Part shown: positions 49,759 to 63,400 of the stretch, in pieces
Layout of the letters: each line of letters starts with the position of its first letter
How positions within the stretch are numbered: the stretch's first letter is position 1
Made by a program: the position numbers and the translations under genes
From: Rhyacichthys aspro
Lineage: Eukaryota > Chordata > Actinopteri > Gobiiformes > Rhyacichthyidae
Direction: 5' to 3'
DNA: 64,000 bases
Assembly (NCBI GenBank): GCA_036850595.1
Contig: CM072156.1
Coordinates: 8,859,441-8,923,440 of the forward strand
The notes under the pieces: generated by a model
What the model saw: only the letters and a program-made list of their open reading frames with translations
Database searches by the model: none
What the model was told of the DNA's origin: nothing

Positions 49759-52700
49759 GTGAGTGTAGCCAAGTCAAACTATCAAGTGGAGAACGCAGGT
49801 AGTCGGAGGGGATTAGAAACCGGAGACAAGAAGGTGAAATTGATTGTTCATTTGCTGAGACGAGGCAGGACTAAACCTCGACAAATGCCAAGAAATCTCT
49901 GCGCTGAGGCGAGGTTAGTGTATCAGCATGTGAGAGCTCTTCAAATGATGGGGGAAAATGACATGGCGTTGAACGGAGTTGTGATTGTAGAACATCAGGC
50001 CGAGGCAGGAGATGTTATTCATTACACAATTTGCCTGTAGTTATCCACATTTGGATCAATACGGCAGCACAGCCTCATCCCTGGGAAACATAGGCCTCAG
50101 TGCTTGTTTCAAAAAGAGGAATTTCACAGGGTTTTACTGTCTCATAAATATTGCAGCTTACTAGACTTTCTTAGAAGCTGTGATGAATCCACATTGTGCT
50201 CTCATCTAATTATATGTTCATTTCTAAATATAGATCCAGTGTAGGACCCAGCAGGGTGTGAGCCAGTGATTTATGTGTTGTCTCATAAGTAGAATAACCA
50301 GTGGGTTTTTGGGGTTAAGCCGGCTGTTAGCAGTGCAGCCGCCTTTTTGGCCTCATGCATTAAATATGTCACTTTTATGTTTTCATCAATACATGTATGC
50401 AGGCTGTGCATCTAGGCTTTACTTGTGCTGTATATGTGCACAGTATGTGGGTGCAAGACTTAATATTTCATACGTGTCTTCAGTTGGTCAAGAAGACTAC
50501 GTACCCAAAGCTAGAACATGCAGTCTGTCAAAATGGTATTACATGCACTACTTCTGCAGGCACAGCTTAGTCTATGCTCACAGCTTAATGAACCTGTCTA
50601 ACTGGACTTCTCTTTGTCTGAGATTACTGGTACATGAGGGAATTTTCACAATTTTCCACTCAGGCTAATGCTACTTTCATGTGCTATTGGTGTTCAGTAG
50701 TTTGTAGAGTTAAGTGCTAATAAAATCGTTTAATCATGAATTCATTGAATTTTTTTTAAACGTTCACAGCACATAATCTTGATTAAGTTTCAAAAAACAC
50801 ATTCCTAACTCAGCAACAGTTCTTTCCAATGAGTCAATCCAGGTGTGTCAGTGCAATGAAGAGAAATTCAAATTACAGTCATTACAGACATTTACATGTG
50901 CATTTAAAAAGTGCTATTAAAGTCAGACTAAGGGTTGTATGTGTGTTTATCAGCATTTGAACAATGTCAGCTGCACAATTATGTTTTAGTCTAGTTTTTG
51001 TAAATACCACATCTATAAGCCCTATGGAAAAACTGTGATACAAATAAAGGTACCATAATTGTTTTATTACTTCATTAAACCTTTGACAAACAAAATGGAT
51101 GACTGCTATGCATTTGCAGGCCACCACTGTAATTGGAAAATGTATGCGCTGTATAAGACACAGTCAGAATGAATGCAGCAACTGACATAGATACATGTTT
51201 CTGGCTGTGTATATTCAGTTCCATGATGTAATTTTCTGAAAGTTCATTCACTAAAACAAATTCTGTTTTTCAAGGAGAATTTTTGACTTTCTTGATCACA
51301 AATCTTTAACATGACATCACTGAAAGATCTGCAGAGGACTGACTCTGTGAAGAACCAGAAAAGTGTTTGATCATGATGATTTCCAAAATCAAAAGCAGCA
51401 TTGGTAACTTTTTCAGAAATCATTTATGCATTTATCCTTGGCAGACCCAAAACAAATGTGAGACTGTGCAACCCTGCAGCTCAACTCTGTTAGGTACAGG
51501 TTTGCAGAACACGTACTCTTTTTCTTTTCTTGTTCTTTTTAAACACTTTAAATGAAAAGGCTTACCCTTATTAAATCTCAAGATCTTTAGCAGCATTGAG
51601 ATTGGTTTTATTTCAACTCCTCTCAAGTATGATCATTATTTAATTATGAAAGAAAAAAAACCTAAAATAAACTAATTGGCATATGCGCAAAAAGACAGCA
51701 TAATCAAATCCTTCATTTAGTCCAATACAAAACTTTATAATGAGTAAGTAAATGGATAAAATCGTCATCTGATGTTGAAATGTGATTTGTTACATTGTTG
51801 TGTTTCAGTGAAAAGCAACATTATGTAATGTTTTTCCCAAAAAATACATGAATTTAAAATCTTTAAATCAATAAGCTGCAAAATAATTTTGGCAGAAAAA
51901 GGAAGACCCTCTTTGAAAGACACACCGCACCAGGCTAACAAGATATTTACTGTGTACTTCTTAGTCGTGGGCCGCACTGTCAAAAACATATCTCACCAAA
52001 TCAACACAACTTTCCAGATATCAAGTTGCATTTTGAGTTGCAACAGTCCCATCTGAAGCAGCAGTGTAGTTGCAGAAAGAGTCCATTAGTGCAAGTAAGT
52101 TATGTGGTGTTGCTTTAAAAAAAAACTTTTGATGTTACAATCCAAACATTTGCTTGTTGGGGAGAGGTATGTTAAACTTTTACACGTTGCAGTCATACAG
52201 AAGGACAAATTGCACTCAGCTTGATTGTTGAAGTCTGCAGCTATCATCATAAGTAATAGAGTTATGACTAAATCACGTCTCCAGCCTGGAGGGTGAGCCC
52301 CTATAATCCGGCCAGTCGATACAGAGGATCAGGCCTGCTGCTTGCTCTTTTCTTCTCTCTGGCCTTTTGACGGGGCTTGATTGATCAGCCCAGTCTTGCC
52401 ATTTGCCAAAATGGATGACGGCTAAAAGAGCTGCAGTCAGGGCTATCTGCTGCCTTTGAGAAGCTGACCTTCAAGGCTTGGAGATTGCCAGAGGCCAGAC
52501 AGCACCAACTCCGTAGAACTGCCTCAGCCATTAAGCCCAAGCACAAACATACACCTGCATTAACTGGGTATAATAATAAAACCTGTTTCTAGATTGTGAC
52601 AGCCTTGTGGTATCTTCAATTTTAAACATGTCAATGTCTGGGACTGAGAAAGAACATACAGTAGATACATACTATGAATAAGATAAGACTGAACTAAATC

Positions 52701-55700
52701 TGAAAACACCTTTATTTACCGACATTATTTCCGCTCTAGCTTATCTATGCACAAAAAACAATCTATTTGCCTAACCAGAAGGTCTTTGGACTGATGCAAC
52801 TGGAGTCCATCAGTGGAGTGAACCCTGTGTCTTCTGCCATGCTGATATTTTATTCACACATTGTGTGTGTTTCATGGTGCAACTTAAGGGCAAACATTCA
52901 GAATAATTGGTCCTCCAGGGACAGGTGACAGTGCGCCTCACACGGACTGACTCACGCTTTTCTCACAGGTCCAAGGTGCACTGCAGCTGGGAATATCTCC
53001 AATAATGCATAAGCTGTGTTGTGTTCACAGCCGTGTGATGTAACTAGCCTTCATGTGGAAGAGTCAGAAGATAAAGGAGTGAGAAGATCAATTCCTTCAC
53101 CCTTCATCAGCTGTATATATTAAAGTCACTGCTCTCCACAAAGTCATTGGAATGTTTCTCTGGATTCACAAGAGGAAGGCTTTTTGCCCACTTTTGGCAA
53201 CACCCGCTTAAAAATTGCTGTGATCAGAGCAAGTGATAATAAATGAGAGCGATATTAATTTTATTATTTAGCTTGTATCACAGCTTCAAACAGAATTAAT
53301 ATCAAGCATGTTTTAATAATTTTAGACAGGTCACCCATGACAGAATACCTGCAAGAGTAGTGACAAAGTGTCACCAACCCGATGTACAAGTGATTCAGGT
53401 TCATTCTTTCCAAGAATCAATGCTTTCATCAAATTACTTTCATGCAGGACCCTCAGTGTCTGTCAAGCTCTTCAGAATCACATTCTGTTTTCACCAACAT
53501 GACTGTTACATGGAACACTAAGAACAAAGCAATGCACCAGCACTTTTTGATGATTTGTACCTTTATCCAAACAATATTTTTGTTTATTATGTAGATGGAA
53601 TAATAACTCATGGTATGAGTTGCAAAACTATGCAAACTGCTATGAAATATTGTAAGTTAAATAAGTCAGTGTTATGAAGTGGTTTCTATGAAAGGAAAGT
53701 CTGTGGTCTTGTCGTGGATGGGTTGGTTGTGTCAGTGGTCTGGTCTGTGAGTTCTGCAGATTAAAATGTTCATTTGAAACTGTAATGTCCAGTACCATCT
53801 TTTCAAACTGTTTAAAATGTCTGGTGTGTCCTGGGCATAATCGCACTAGTCTTTTTGTTTGTGTGACTGCACTCTACACTGAGAGCCAAAATAAACAATG
53901 TAAAACTGCATTGACATTTGAAATAGAAAATCCAATAATGAAGTAAAATATGCTGTTGTACATCTAATTCCTAACTTAAGTTCCAGTTGGATTTCACAAT
54001 AAGGCCTAAGAGATTGAGATTTTTAATCATTTTAAAAATAGGCTATTGATTTGGTTTTGTTCCACACTGTGCTTCTGTAATTGCCTCGCTCAGGTTTTTC
54101 AACTTGGTCAAAATGTTCTTTCTGGTTGAATCCATGCCTTGGGGTTTAATTGTGTAAATGTCTGCTCAATACATAAGTAACTAAATCCCAGATTGGCTCC
54201 AATGTATCAAGAATCTCCTGCTTTACAGTGTGGGCTAAATGGAACTAAATTGATTCTTTGGCAATTAAGCTCAAAGTCAGCAGTAGTTTGCTAATTGAAC
54301 CATTAATTACAACTGAGTACAGTAATAATGGCAGCTCCAATGCAAAAGCACGAGTTGAGGAACATCAGGGTGCACTTTTTTAATCAAAGCAGCTCCTGTA
54401 CCTGTTTGTACTGCCCCAGCAAGACATGCTGCCTGTGAATGTTTCACACCAGCTCTGTCATTTCACACAATTATCTCTGTGACGGCAAAACAATAATTAA
54501 ACTAGTAGTGTTGCCTCTGGGCAGGTGATGCCGGCGGTGGCCTTTGTTGTAATGTCTTTCCACCTCCCATTCACTAACACACTTGTTGAAATTCATTTCT
54601 ATGATCCACTTTCTCAATGTCAAGCTGACACTCATGTTTAGTCCCCAAGTGCAAGTCGATAGCTGTTATGAAACATAGCACAGAAATTTTTTTATCCAAG
54701 AGTTAATGTCACAAAGGTGTAGGTCCTTACTTTACGAGCTTTCACCGATGTTCACCTACACCTCTTGTCACACATTTGTCAGAGCTGTCGACTAAAATGC
54801 TGTGTTTGGTTCCCCACTGAGAATGGATAAGCAGAGGTCTCCTGACATCTGCCGCTGCCCTTTTCCAAACTCTCAAACGCACCATCAGACAGAGGGGCAC
54901 AATTTTTGGAGCCTGCTGCGGTAGATGTTTGGCCCTCACACATCCTTTTGGATTAGTCTTTAAACCGTGACCCAGTGGTGCTCCAATCTCTTTGTCAAGG
55001 CAAAGCTCAGCACAGACACTCACACGATCACTGAAAATCACTCCAGCAAGACCTCATATCCAAACTAAGTGTAGAGACAAATTAATGATTGTTAACTTTT
55101 ACAGAAATTACTGGACACGTGGATAAAAATAAAGCAAAATATATGTAGAATATTTGAATTTAGATGTATTAACATTGATTAAGTTCGGAATGTAATGCAG
55201 TTATATTGTGTTTTTTTAGTCATAGTTCTATTCATAGAATAACAGTAACAGGAAGACATTCACTGTGCATCTCAACAGTACCACAAGATTATGAACACCA
55301 AAATGAATGCTGTTTTTGTGTTTTTATCTGAAAATTACTGTTTTTGACCAATTATTTACCAGTGTAGATTTGCAAATGAACTGATGTGAATACAACAAGT
55401 CAATCTGGAGGCCAGAGGAAAGACTTAAATGCAAGAAATGCCATGATACGTGATTCATCTGCTATTCCAGCAAACATAACTTTGAGTTTCTGGTTTGTAC
55501 ACCTGAAGAATATATTTCAGAATCATATTACTGACACAAAACATGCTCTGCCCTAACCTCTATTTAACAAAACAGATTAAATTCTGCCTAAATGGCATAA
55601 TGGATACAATTAACGTTTATTTGTAAAAATCTACAAGCAAGAGATCATTGGGGCTCCTGGTTTCTCACTTGTGAGTTTAGTGCATTAACATAACAAGTCC

Positions 55701-56744
55701 CTGCCTTGTAACAGAGAAACAGTGCTGTCATGGAAGCTAAATGGGTTACAGCTCACTCTGACTTGTGAATAAATGGTTACAAATGTCCCTTCCTCTTGAG
55801 TGTCAAAAAATGAATTGCTTAACATGACTTGTATCTGGCTCAGTGTATAGCTGAGCTGATGACTTGAATCTCTCTTTTGTACTTTTACTTCTGTGGCCTT
55901 TTATCTTGCATGTGTCTGAATAGGATCAGGACTAGTCTAGGACACATCATTTTGGTGCATTTTGTTGCTCTAATTTCTAACAGAAAAAATCCTGTTCATG
56001 GAAATACTTTTTTAGCTCTCTCCATTATTTTGTAATGGTACATTTATATAATATTATTATGTTTACATTTAACAGTTGCTGTTTTTGTGCTTACAGACAG
56101 ATCGCTCATAACAATTTATTTAATAGTTTTATCTATGGTCGAACCTGTGGAGACCATTTGTTTTGTTGAAAATGAAGAACTTGTTTAGGAAAATCTATTT
56201 AAACACAAGTCAGGTCAACAAAAACAACTATTAGAAATGAAGTGAGAAATATAGAAGTGTTTGTCCATTGATTTAAGAGTTACTTGGTTTCGTGGTTTTT
56301 TAGTTTTTTAAATAGTCTCTTACTGAAGAGACTGAGGACTTTCCATCCTCTATTTGGGGTTATGTGTTACTTTTTCAATCAAGTTGTGTTCACAAAGCAT
56401 TCAAAAGGAGCAGTGCAAAGCAAATAGCACATGCAAACACTGGTTACAGGCTCAAATGTTGTGGCTCAGCTTTAGACTAATCTGTCCACGGCTGACAACC
56501 TTTCCCCAAAGGAGCCTTTTATAATTAGAGCTTTGTGTGATGTGAGCCATGATTTGAGCATAAAAAAATAAAAAAAAATCACTGGCGAGCACTTGCTGTG
56601 ATATCCGTTTCACGCACTGACAGCAGCCTCTGCGAACGGCGAACCCCTATCAGCAGAGACAGTGACCTTTCATATATAGGAGGCTATAGTGGGCGAGGCA
56701 GTCTAAATGGTGAATTGGATGTGGGCTCACTTTACATGACCTTG

Positions 56745-56774
56745 CATACAAATAACTTTGGTGTTATTTGTATG
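56745..56774. repeat. Perfect 12-bp inverted repeat, 6-nt loop
   Basis: CATACAAATAAC at 56745-56756 pairs exactly with GTTATTTGTATG at 56763-56774. It lies at the end of a comparatively balanced segment (56580-56790). Confidence 0.9.
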
Positions 56775-57732
56775 GAGAATGAATGCGCCTGTGATTGACT
56801 GTATTTCTGAGCATGAAATATGGAAAGCTTTATGTTGCAAATAGACCAACCACTGTTAGACAACTTTCATCTCTAGCACAAGTAATATATTATGAGCTTG
56901 CCGCCTATTTGATGCCTGTTGTTTATGGTGAAGGACATGCTCTTCAAAAGCACTGAATGTAGACACAGTCTTTGCTGCTCCTCTCTTGCACTCTGTGTAA
57001 CCTTCGCTGCATGGCCTGTCGAGCCCAGCTGGTGATGGTTTTGAGGCACACACAGCTGTGTGGGAGCGGGCCTAGAAGGGACTTGTTCAGGGACCTGAAT
57101 ACGATTAGTCCATCAGCCACTGAGTTCCCTGAAATGGGCTGCCAAGGCCAAAGAGCTTCCTGTCTGTGCTGCTGCGCTCCATGGCCATGGAAGGGAATAG
57201 GCAAGATACTGTGCTTATTTTAAACAAGGAGGGAACACTTCAAAGGACTACTGATGCCCCCAGCCCCATTTCCACTACTTGTTTACTGACAACTAAAGAG
57301 TTTAGCTCCCTGGAAGCACAGTTCTGTGTAATTACTTTTTATCTATTGAATATGGTTTCTTCCTTTTTCACTCATTAATAAACTTGCCATATTGAGAAAG
57401 ATTATGTTTTTATGACTGCCCTTTAATTCCATGCTCTTGAAATGAAAATGGATATGGATTATCATGTGGAGTCTGAGGCAAATAACACAGAGCGGAGCAA
57501 GTGCTAACACTCCTGTTTATCATCCCTCAGTTGGTGGACAAGGTGAAAGTTATTTGTGGCCAGTTATAAGAGACTGGCCTTTTCAGTGGCAGCTAGTGGT
57601 GACATTGCAGACCAGTCAACACCGAACCCATCCTCCTTCTTAGAGCATGTGAACAGCAATGGCACCCTGCAGGGCCATGTCGAACAACCCCAGAGGGAAA
57701 AGGTCTGATGGAGATTTGACGGTGGTGGTGAC

Positions 57733-57755
57733 AATAAATAAATAAATAAATAAAC
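57733..57755. repeat. (AATA)n microsatellite
   Basis: Five to six AATA units in tandem. Confidence 0.9.
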
Positions 57756-57808
57756 AAAGGTCCTTTTTCTCCAGCAGTTTTCAGTTTATCTTGTTTGGGC
57801 ACCTCTAG

Positions 57809-57841
57809 AGTCTCTCTATTTGCTTTGAAAATAGAGAGACT
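57809..57841. repeat. Perfect 13-bp inverted repeat, 7-nt loop
   Basis: AGTCTCTCTATTT at 57809-57821 pairs exactly with AAATAGAGAGACT at 57829-57841. Confidence 0.9.
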
Positions 57842-59790
57842 GACACCTCTTAAAAACTAATTGAATGCCATCAAAAGTGCTGTCAATACTGTTCACTGTA
57901 TATTCTGCAAAGTGGAAGAAATTGCTGTCACTGTCCAAGAGCACAAAAAAAATATCTTCCTCTCATCTCGTCCAATGTGAGCCACTCAGTCATTTAGACA
58001 AGGGAGGGGGGGAAGCAAAAAGTCTCCTCTAATGAGTATCTGGTGGCTGCTCTCCCGTAGTCGTGACTTGTTTGTTCTTCTATTATTCCCCGACTCGTCT
58101 ATCCTTCTATTGCTACACCAGTTAGGACCCGGCTCAGAGAATAAGATGTGGCTGTTGCGTGAGGCTTGTCATAGCCTTCTGTCAGGAAGAGCTAATTGGA
58201 TCCAGTCGGATTGACCTCAGATCCTTCTCCCATTTCAACTGTGACCTAATCCTTCCCAGAGCTCCCTTTGACATGTATTTAAATGCTGCCCGTCCATATA
58301 TAACACTAGAAATGACTTGTTAAAGTTCACTTTCAAATCAGGTGCCGTGATGTGAGACGAGGTTGTCCATGCAGTGTACTGTCCACAAAAGAAAAAATTA
58401 AAATGTGAATGCTCGAACTTAAATGTAAATCAAATGTACGGTATCTAGCATATTTAGGAAAAATAACAAGTTTGTTAATCAAAAATATAACCACTCTTTT
58501 CTGTGAGGCAACTGTAATTCCATCAGGAGTCAAATTCAGCGATTGTTGTGGGTTTTGTGTCCCATCCACAGCCCCAACCTGCTCCCTGCCGATTAAGAAA
58601 ATGCTTATAAGAACTACAAAGACAACCATAAAACACAGACAAAGGTATTGTAAACTTAATTTAAAAATATTCATGTTTAAAGAAAAAAAACGTTCCACTT
58701 TGTCTATCGTCCAAAAATTAAAAATAAAGTCACCAAAATGAACCGTTTCATAGCATAGTTTGCAGCACATGTGACATATTGTGGGTGCAGGAGAGGTTGA
58801 TACAACGGTGTAAATGAAAAGCTTTGTTAAAAAACATCACAACAGCATAAAAACATCAAATCAATCATATGGTGTCCCTATCTTCAACATAAAATAAAAC
58901 TAAACTAAACTAACAATTCTCAGACACGTTTTCTTTCCTACATGCTGATACACTTACTCATTTGAACTCCAATAGGATTCCTGAACCAATATCCACATGA
59001 ATGTATCTCAAATGAAGGCTGCATTTAGATATCTAAGAAAACAAAAAGAAAAAGAAATGGAAGAGAATGTAGCGAGAGCATTGCATCATCTCACCTAATT
59101 AGCAGGCATTAGATAAAAGGCTGTCAGTCATAATTGAAGCTGGCAAAGGAACCCTGTCATCCCTGAATTTGCAAGTGAGAATGTTGAAGCTGCGTGATTC
59201 CTGCCCCGCTTTCATCTGCACCCAGCACAAAGACGGAAGTCTAAAGAGCTGCAAGTGTCAGTTTTTCAGAGCTTGAGTGAAGGGAAATTGAGCCATTGTG
59301 CATTACATTGAAAAAATAAATCCTCTCCATATTCCAAAACATCCAGCATCTCTGACTCTGTTCTCACATAAAGCTGTTGTTTTTTTTTCCGTCTCATTGT
59401 TTTGTTGCCGAGGGGCAGTAAACATGAAGCGTCTCTGATGGGTTGGCTTGGTGCAGAGCAGGTGAACTTGCTCTGAGGAGTTACGCACTGTGTCAACACT
59501 TTGTAGAAACATGATCAATATAGCGTTCAGGCAGAGCCGCTCCCCTGCTCCCCACAACTCCGCGCTGCTGCAGCACCTTTTCAACATTTTCAGTCTGGAT
59601 TGTGACAAGGCCTGTTGAGATCCTTCCTTTGCAGTAAAATAAGGATACTGCAGCGTGGTCTCAAACTGTGCTTGATAAAAAGTTAATGTGACAAACGCCT
59701 CTTTCTAATTCTATTCTACTTTATTCCCATCTTCTTTTGTTTCACTTCATCCTGTCCTATAACTTAGAGCCTACAATTCATTTATTATTA

Positions 59791-60475
59791 ACAGTGGTGG
59801 AATGTAACAAAGTAAAAATACTAGTAAAATTTTCAAGTATCCGTACTTTGCTTAAGTAGATTTAAAAAATGGTGCTTACTACTTTTACTCCACCATACCT
59901 CATTTTTACATTGGCAGGTACGAGTAAATTTGCATATTGTTGTAAATACACAACACCTTATTTTAAACATTAAAGTGCTACATAACTATTTACCTTAAAC
60001 TATTGCACGGAGTTTGACACATACAGGCGTACTTCACCTTAACTGATAATGATTTAATAAGATCTTCAGCCAGCTAAGTCATAAAGAATGCTGCACAGTT
60101 TTCACCGTAACATGCATCATTACACACTGCAGTGGAAGCATTATTAAACACAGTGTCTTATCAAAAACTGTGTGTGTTTGGCTTTTGCACAAGTTATCTG
60201 ACAAACATGGATCAGACTGATTAAGAAACAACATTTTTACTCATGCACTCACTCTGTAGAGCTACAAGGATACAGTCGTCATGTGACTCTGATATGAATG
60301 AGTTTTTAATCCCTCTTAATTATTATCCAGCCAACCTTTTTTTTTTTATTAATGAAGTAAACCATTTTTTTATTGATTAGTTGTTAAAATTGAGTAAAAT
60401 ACGTTTACTTGTATACTTTAAAGTACATTTAAAAATACTAATATAATACTTTCACTTAAGTAATAATTTGAATGT
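59791..60475 (+). mobile_element. Teleost 'AGTGGTGGAA' non-autonomous DNA element, right end eroded
   Basis: The left end AGTGGTGGAATGTAACAAAG is the hallmark start of a very widespread fish element. It is followed by TACTTTGCTTAAGTA, TACTACTTTTACTCCACCAT and GTTGTAAATACACAACACC. Near the right end, AAGTACATTTAAAAATACTA and TACTTTCACTTAAGTAATA follow the family pattern, but the expected mirror-image terminus TTCCACCACTG is missing. The copy is old, has no transposase and has AT-rich insertions around 60330-60370. Confidence 0.65.
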
Positions 60476-63400
60476 GACTGTATAATTTAATTTGCCTGCA
60501 CCAGATTTAATATTGGTTTTCAGCCTTACTACAGTCTTTGACCTGAAATTGGACAGAACTGTACCAGAGCCAGTGATTAAGCTGCTGTTGTTGTTCAATC
60601 ATTACAAAGAAGAAGTTTTCTGCCTCTTGGCTCAATATGTCTCTGTGGAGCACAGTACAGAAAATTACACCACTCAGTTTAAAGATTTATTTAGAAAGAC
60701 GCATTGACTTTAGAACACCTTGTTAATGAAAATGGATAAATGAATGTTGAATGAAGTCAGATCACATTCTCCAAAAGTATTGCCATTTTATTAAGTGCTG
60801 ATTATTTCCAAAATAAAGCTTGAAAAAAGTCAGTGTATAATGAGAAACACTTGAATTTTAAATGGAAACTTTTTTGTTGCTTTTGGGGGAAGTTCCATTC
60901 AATGTTACACAAAAATATATGATTACTGAAATTTCCATTGATTATGGGCTAATACTCTGATGTGGATTGGGTACAGAGAGGTTTGCACAAGGTATACATA
61001 GTTTACATAGTGCATAAATATACTTTAATTTGACATCTTAGATTCATTTTCAAGTCCAAAAACTCAGAGCCTGAATGATGTTTATTGTCAGGTTTCCTTT
61101 TCATTTCTATTGATAGGTCTACTTATTAAAAGCACCACTACTGAATTATTTTCTTTCTGTCAAACTACAGCACCATCCACCCCCAGCAGCAGCCTGTGGA
61201 CCTTCTCCTGCTTATCTTTCATCAAAACAGACCAATTTTCTAACACTAATACACCAAACCAAGCATCAGCATCAAAGCTCTAGCTCAGCGTTATTTTATA
61301 CCATGTTTATGTTGAGAACATTAAATGTTATAGTAATGTAACCAGCAGTCATGTTTACTTTTTATTTTGTTTAAATGTAATATTGCCAGATTTCTCAAAA
61401 AAAACAAAAAAACATAACAAACTTAACATGCGTAAGTGCATTAAAAATTCTCTCTTGGGTTTTCTCGGCCGCTCAGAGCAGTTTAAACAATTTTGGCCAT
61501 TTTCAGGATTCAATCACCTTCACAGAAAAAGGCACCAGATAACTGTCACAATGAGCAGTGGGCACTAAAATGGACGGTCTGTGACCTGAACAGAATCCGA
61601 GTTGTGAACATGGCACATGCTCAGTGACACCACAACAGAGTTCAAACTTCTGCCCTTTGGGTGGAGGCTATTCTATAGTGCTGCACAATAAACAGCTTTT
61701 GTTTGTGGCATTGTGTATTCAGCACTGACATGTACGTTTTCCTGTATGTTGCTTAATAAAGTCCTGCCCATGTTAATTGTATTCATAAAACTACAATATT
61801 ATTTTGAAGCACATGTTGGCTAAATAAAAATAAAAAATAAATAAAGGTTGTTGTGAAGAACCAATGTGTTTATGCATCCTTTTGCTCAGCTAAAAGCTAT
61901 TGTTTTAAAAGTTCTTGAAAGTTCTGCCACAGCCGCTGACCGTGTCATTCCCAGCTCTTCACCAGTTTAGAGCTTTTTCATTGTTACCAAAGCAGGCTGG
62001 TGCACTCCCATCTAAGTGCTGATTCTGAGTCTGTTTGCTCGGATTGCCCTTGAATGGTCCCTATGGCCAGCTGCGGTGTAATGGCTGCCTCTCTGTGGGA
62101 CAAACAGCCTCTCAGGAAAGCAGGAAGGACAATTACTAATCAATGTGTACAGCTCCCAGATGACACCTAAACGAGTGGTGTTGAGGCTGCGTCACATTTC
62201 ACCCCAAAGGCTTTTTGAAAAAATCGGTCTTCCCTCAGCGTGGATCCTTGTTTTTAATTGATTAGCTCTTGACCACAAAGTTCCAGGTTGTGGCGGTGCA
62301 CAGACAGGAATATGAGATTATTATTTTCCAGTTTGCTTTCGAAAGGCTTAAGATTTTAACACTAACCATCCTTGAACATCTAATGGTTTCAGGCACAGTA
62401 TTGACCTGCTGTTATCTATTGATAAGCATATTAATTATACTGTAAGTTGAGAATTTCTCAGCAACATTCAGGATCCGGCTACACACACACTCATGTAATT
62501 AGCTTTCATTTGAAAATTGAAATGAATTATTCCAGCATGTTTAATGGTGAATTCATTTTACTTAATTAATCATAAGTTTGAATTGCATCAACATATGTAA
62601 ATAAAAGGATATGATCAACAAAATGTGCAATATATTCTACATTAAGACCAGTGCACACATAGGAATAAATTAATACTGCACAAATACATAACAGATACGC
62701 CACATCCATTAAAAACACTACAGAATAGTATTAACATCTGGGCTCTGCAAGGTTGTACGTTTCCTAGTGCTTGTTGCAGAGCACATAACTAAATAAATGT
62801 AGCCCCAGAGCTCATTCAATTACCAAAGAAGGAATGGTAAAAATAACCCACTACATTTAATGACACCCTTAAACATTACGTTCATTGAGCAAGAAACAAC
62901 AGTTTAAAAACCACATCCTTCTTCTAGAGAACAGGAAATCTATCGGCTCCTGGTCTCTGTCAATTCCTCTTTTTTTTTGTTTTTGGGCTGTATTACAAGC
63001 TTGAGTCAGAAACAGCGCAAATGTATAAATGGGATTATTTGGCTGCGTGGGCAAGTGAAGCATATCGTCTCCAGCTGATTACATCATTCAGTTAGCTCAC
63101 CTGTGCCTGACAGATATAACTCCACCTCCTGCACTGAAGAGACAAACTGCTGGAAGCATCTGATCACATTCACACGTCGTATACTGCCACTGCAATCTGG
63201 TGACAACTGCTTTCACTCAAGGATCCTGCAGACTGACAGCATCTACGTGAAAACACACATAGCCTGCAGTTGTGGCGTCTCTCTGCTCGTCTCTGTTTAT
63301 GTCTCAAGTTTCACAAGCAACATGTCAGCGGCTCGGACACTTAGTTCATTAAGATAACCAAGAAGAGCACACTTGTCCAATATCTTATTCTGCGGGGAAT

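Larger units (their letters stand above)
46207..59790. other. Non-coding stretch, no gene recognised
   Basis: Open frames are short and unlike known proteins. Items seen are a retroelement-like scrap at 46790-46820, a TATA-box-like site with an open segment at 49583-49758, hairpins at 56745-56774 and 57809-57841, and a microsatellite at 57733-57755. Stretches that look less eroded than their neighbours, and might be conserved non-coding elements, lie at about 52266-52570, 54222-54400, 54740-55030, 58030-58280 and 59081-59260. Conservation cannot be judged from one sequence. Confidence 0.45.

Noticed and set aside
58333..58770. Minus-strand open frame of 145 codons with a hydrophobic stretch
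   Set aside because: A plus-strand frame of 110 codons overlaps it, which points to low stop density rather than coding. Neither peptide is recognisable.
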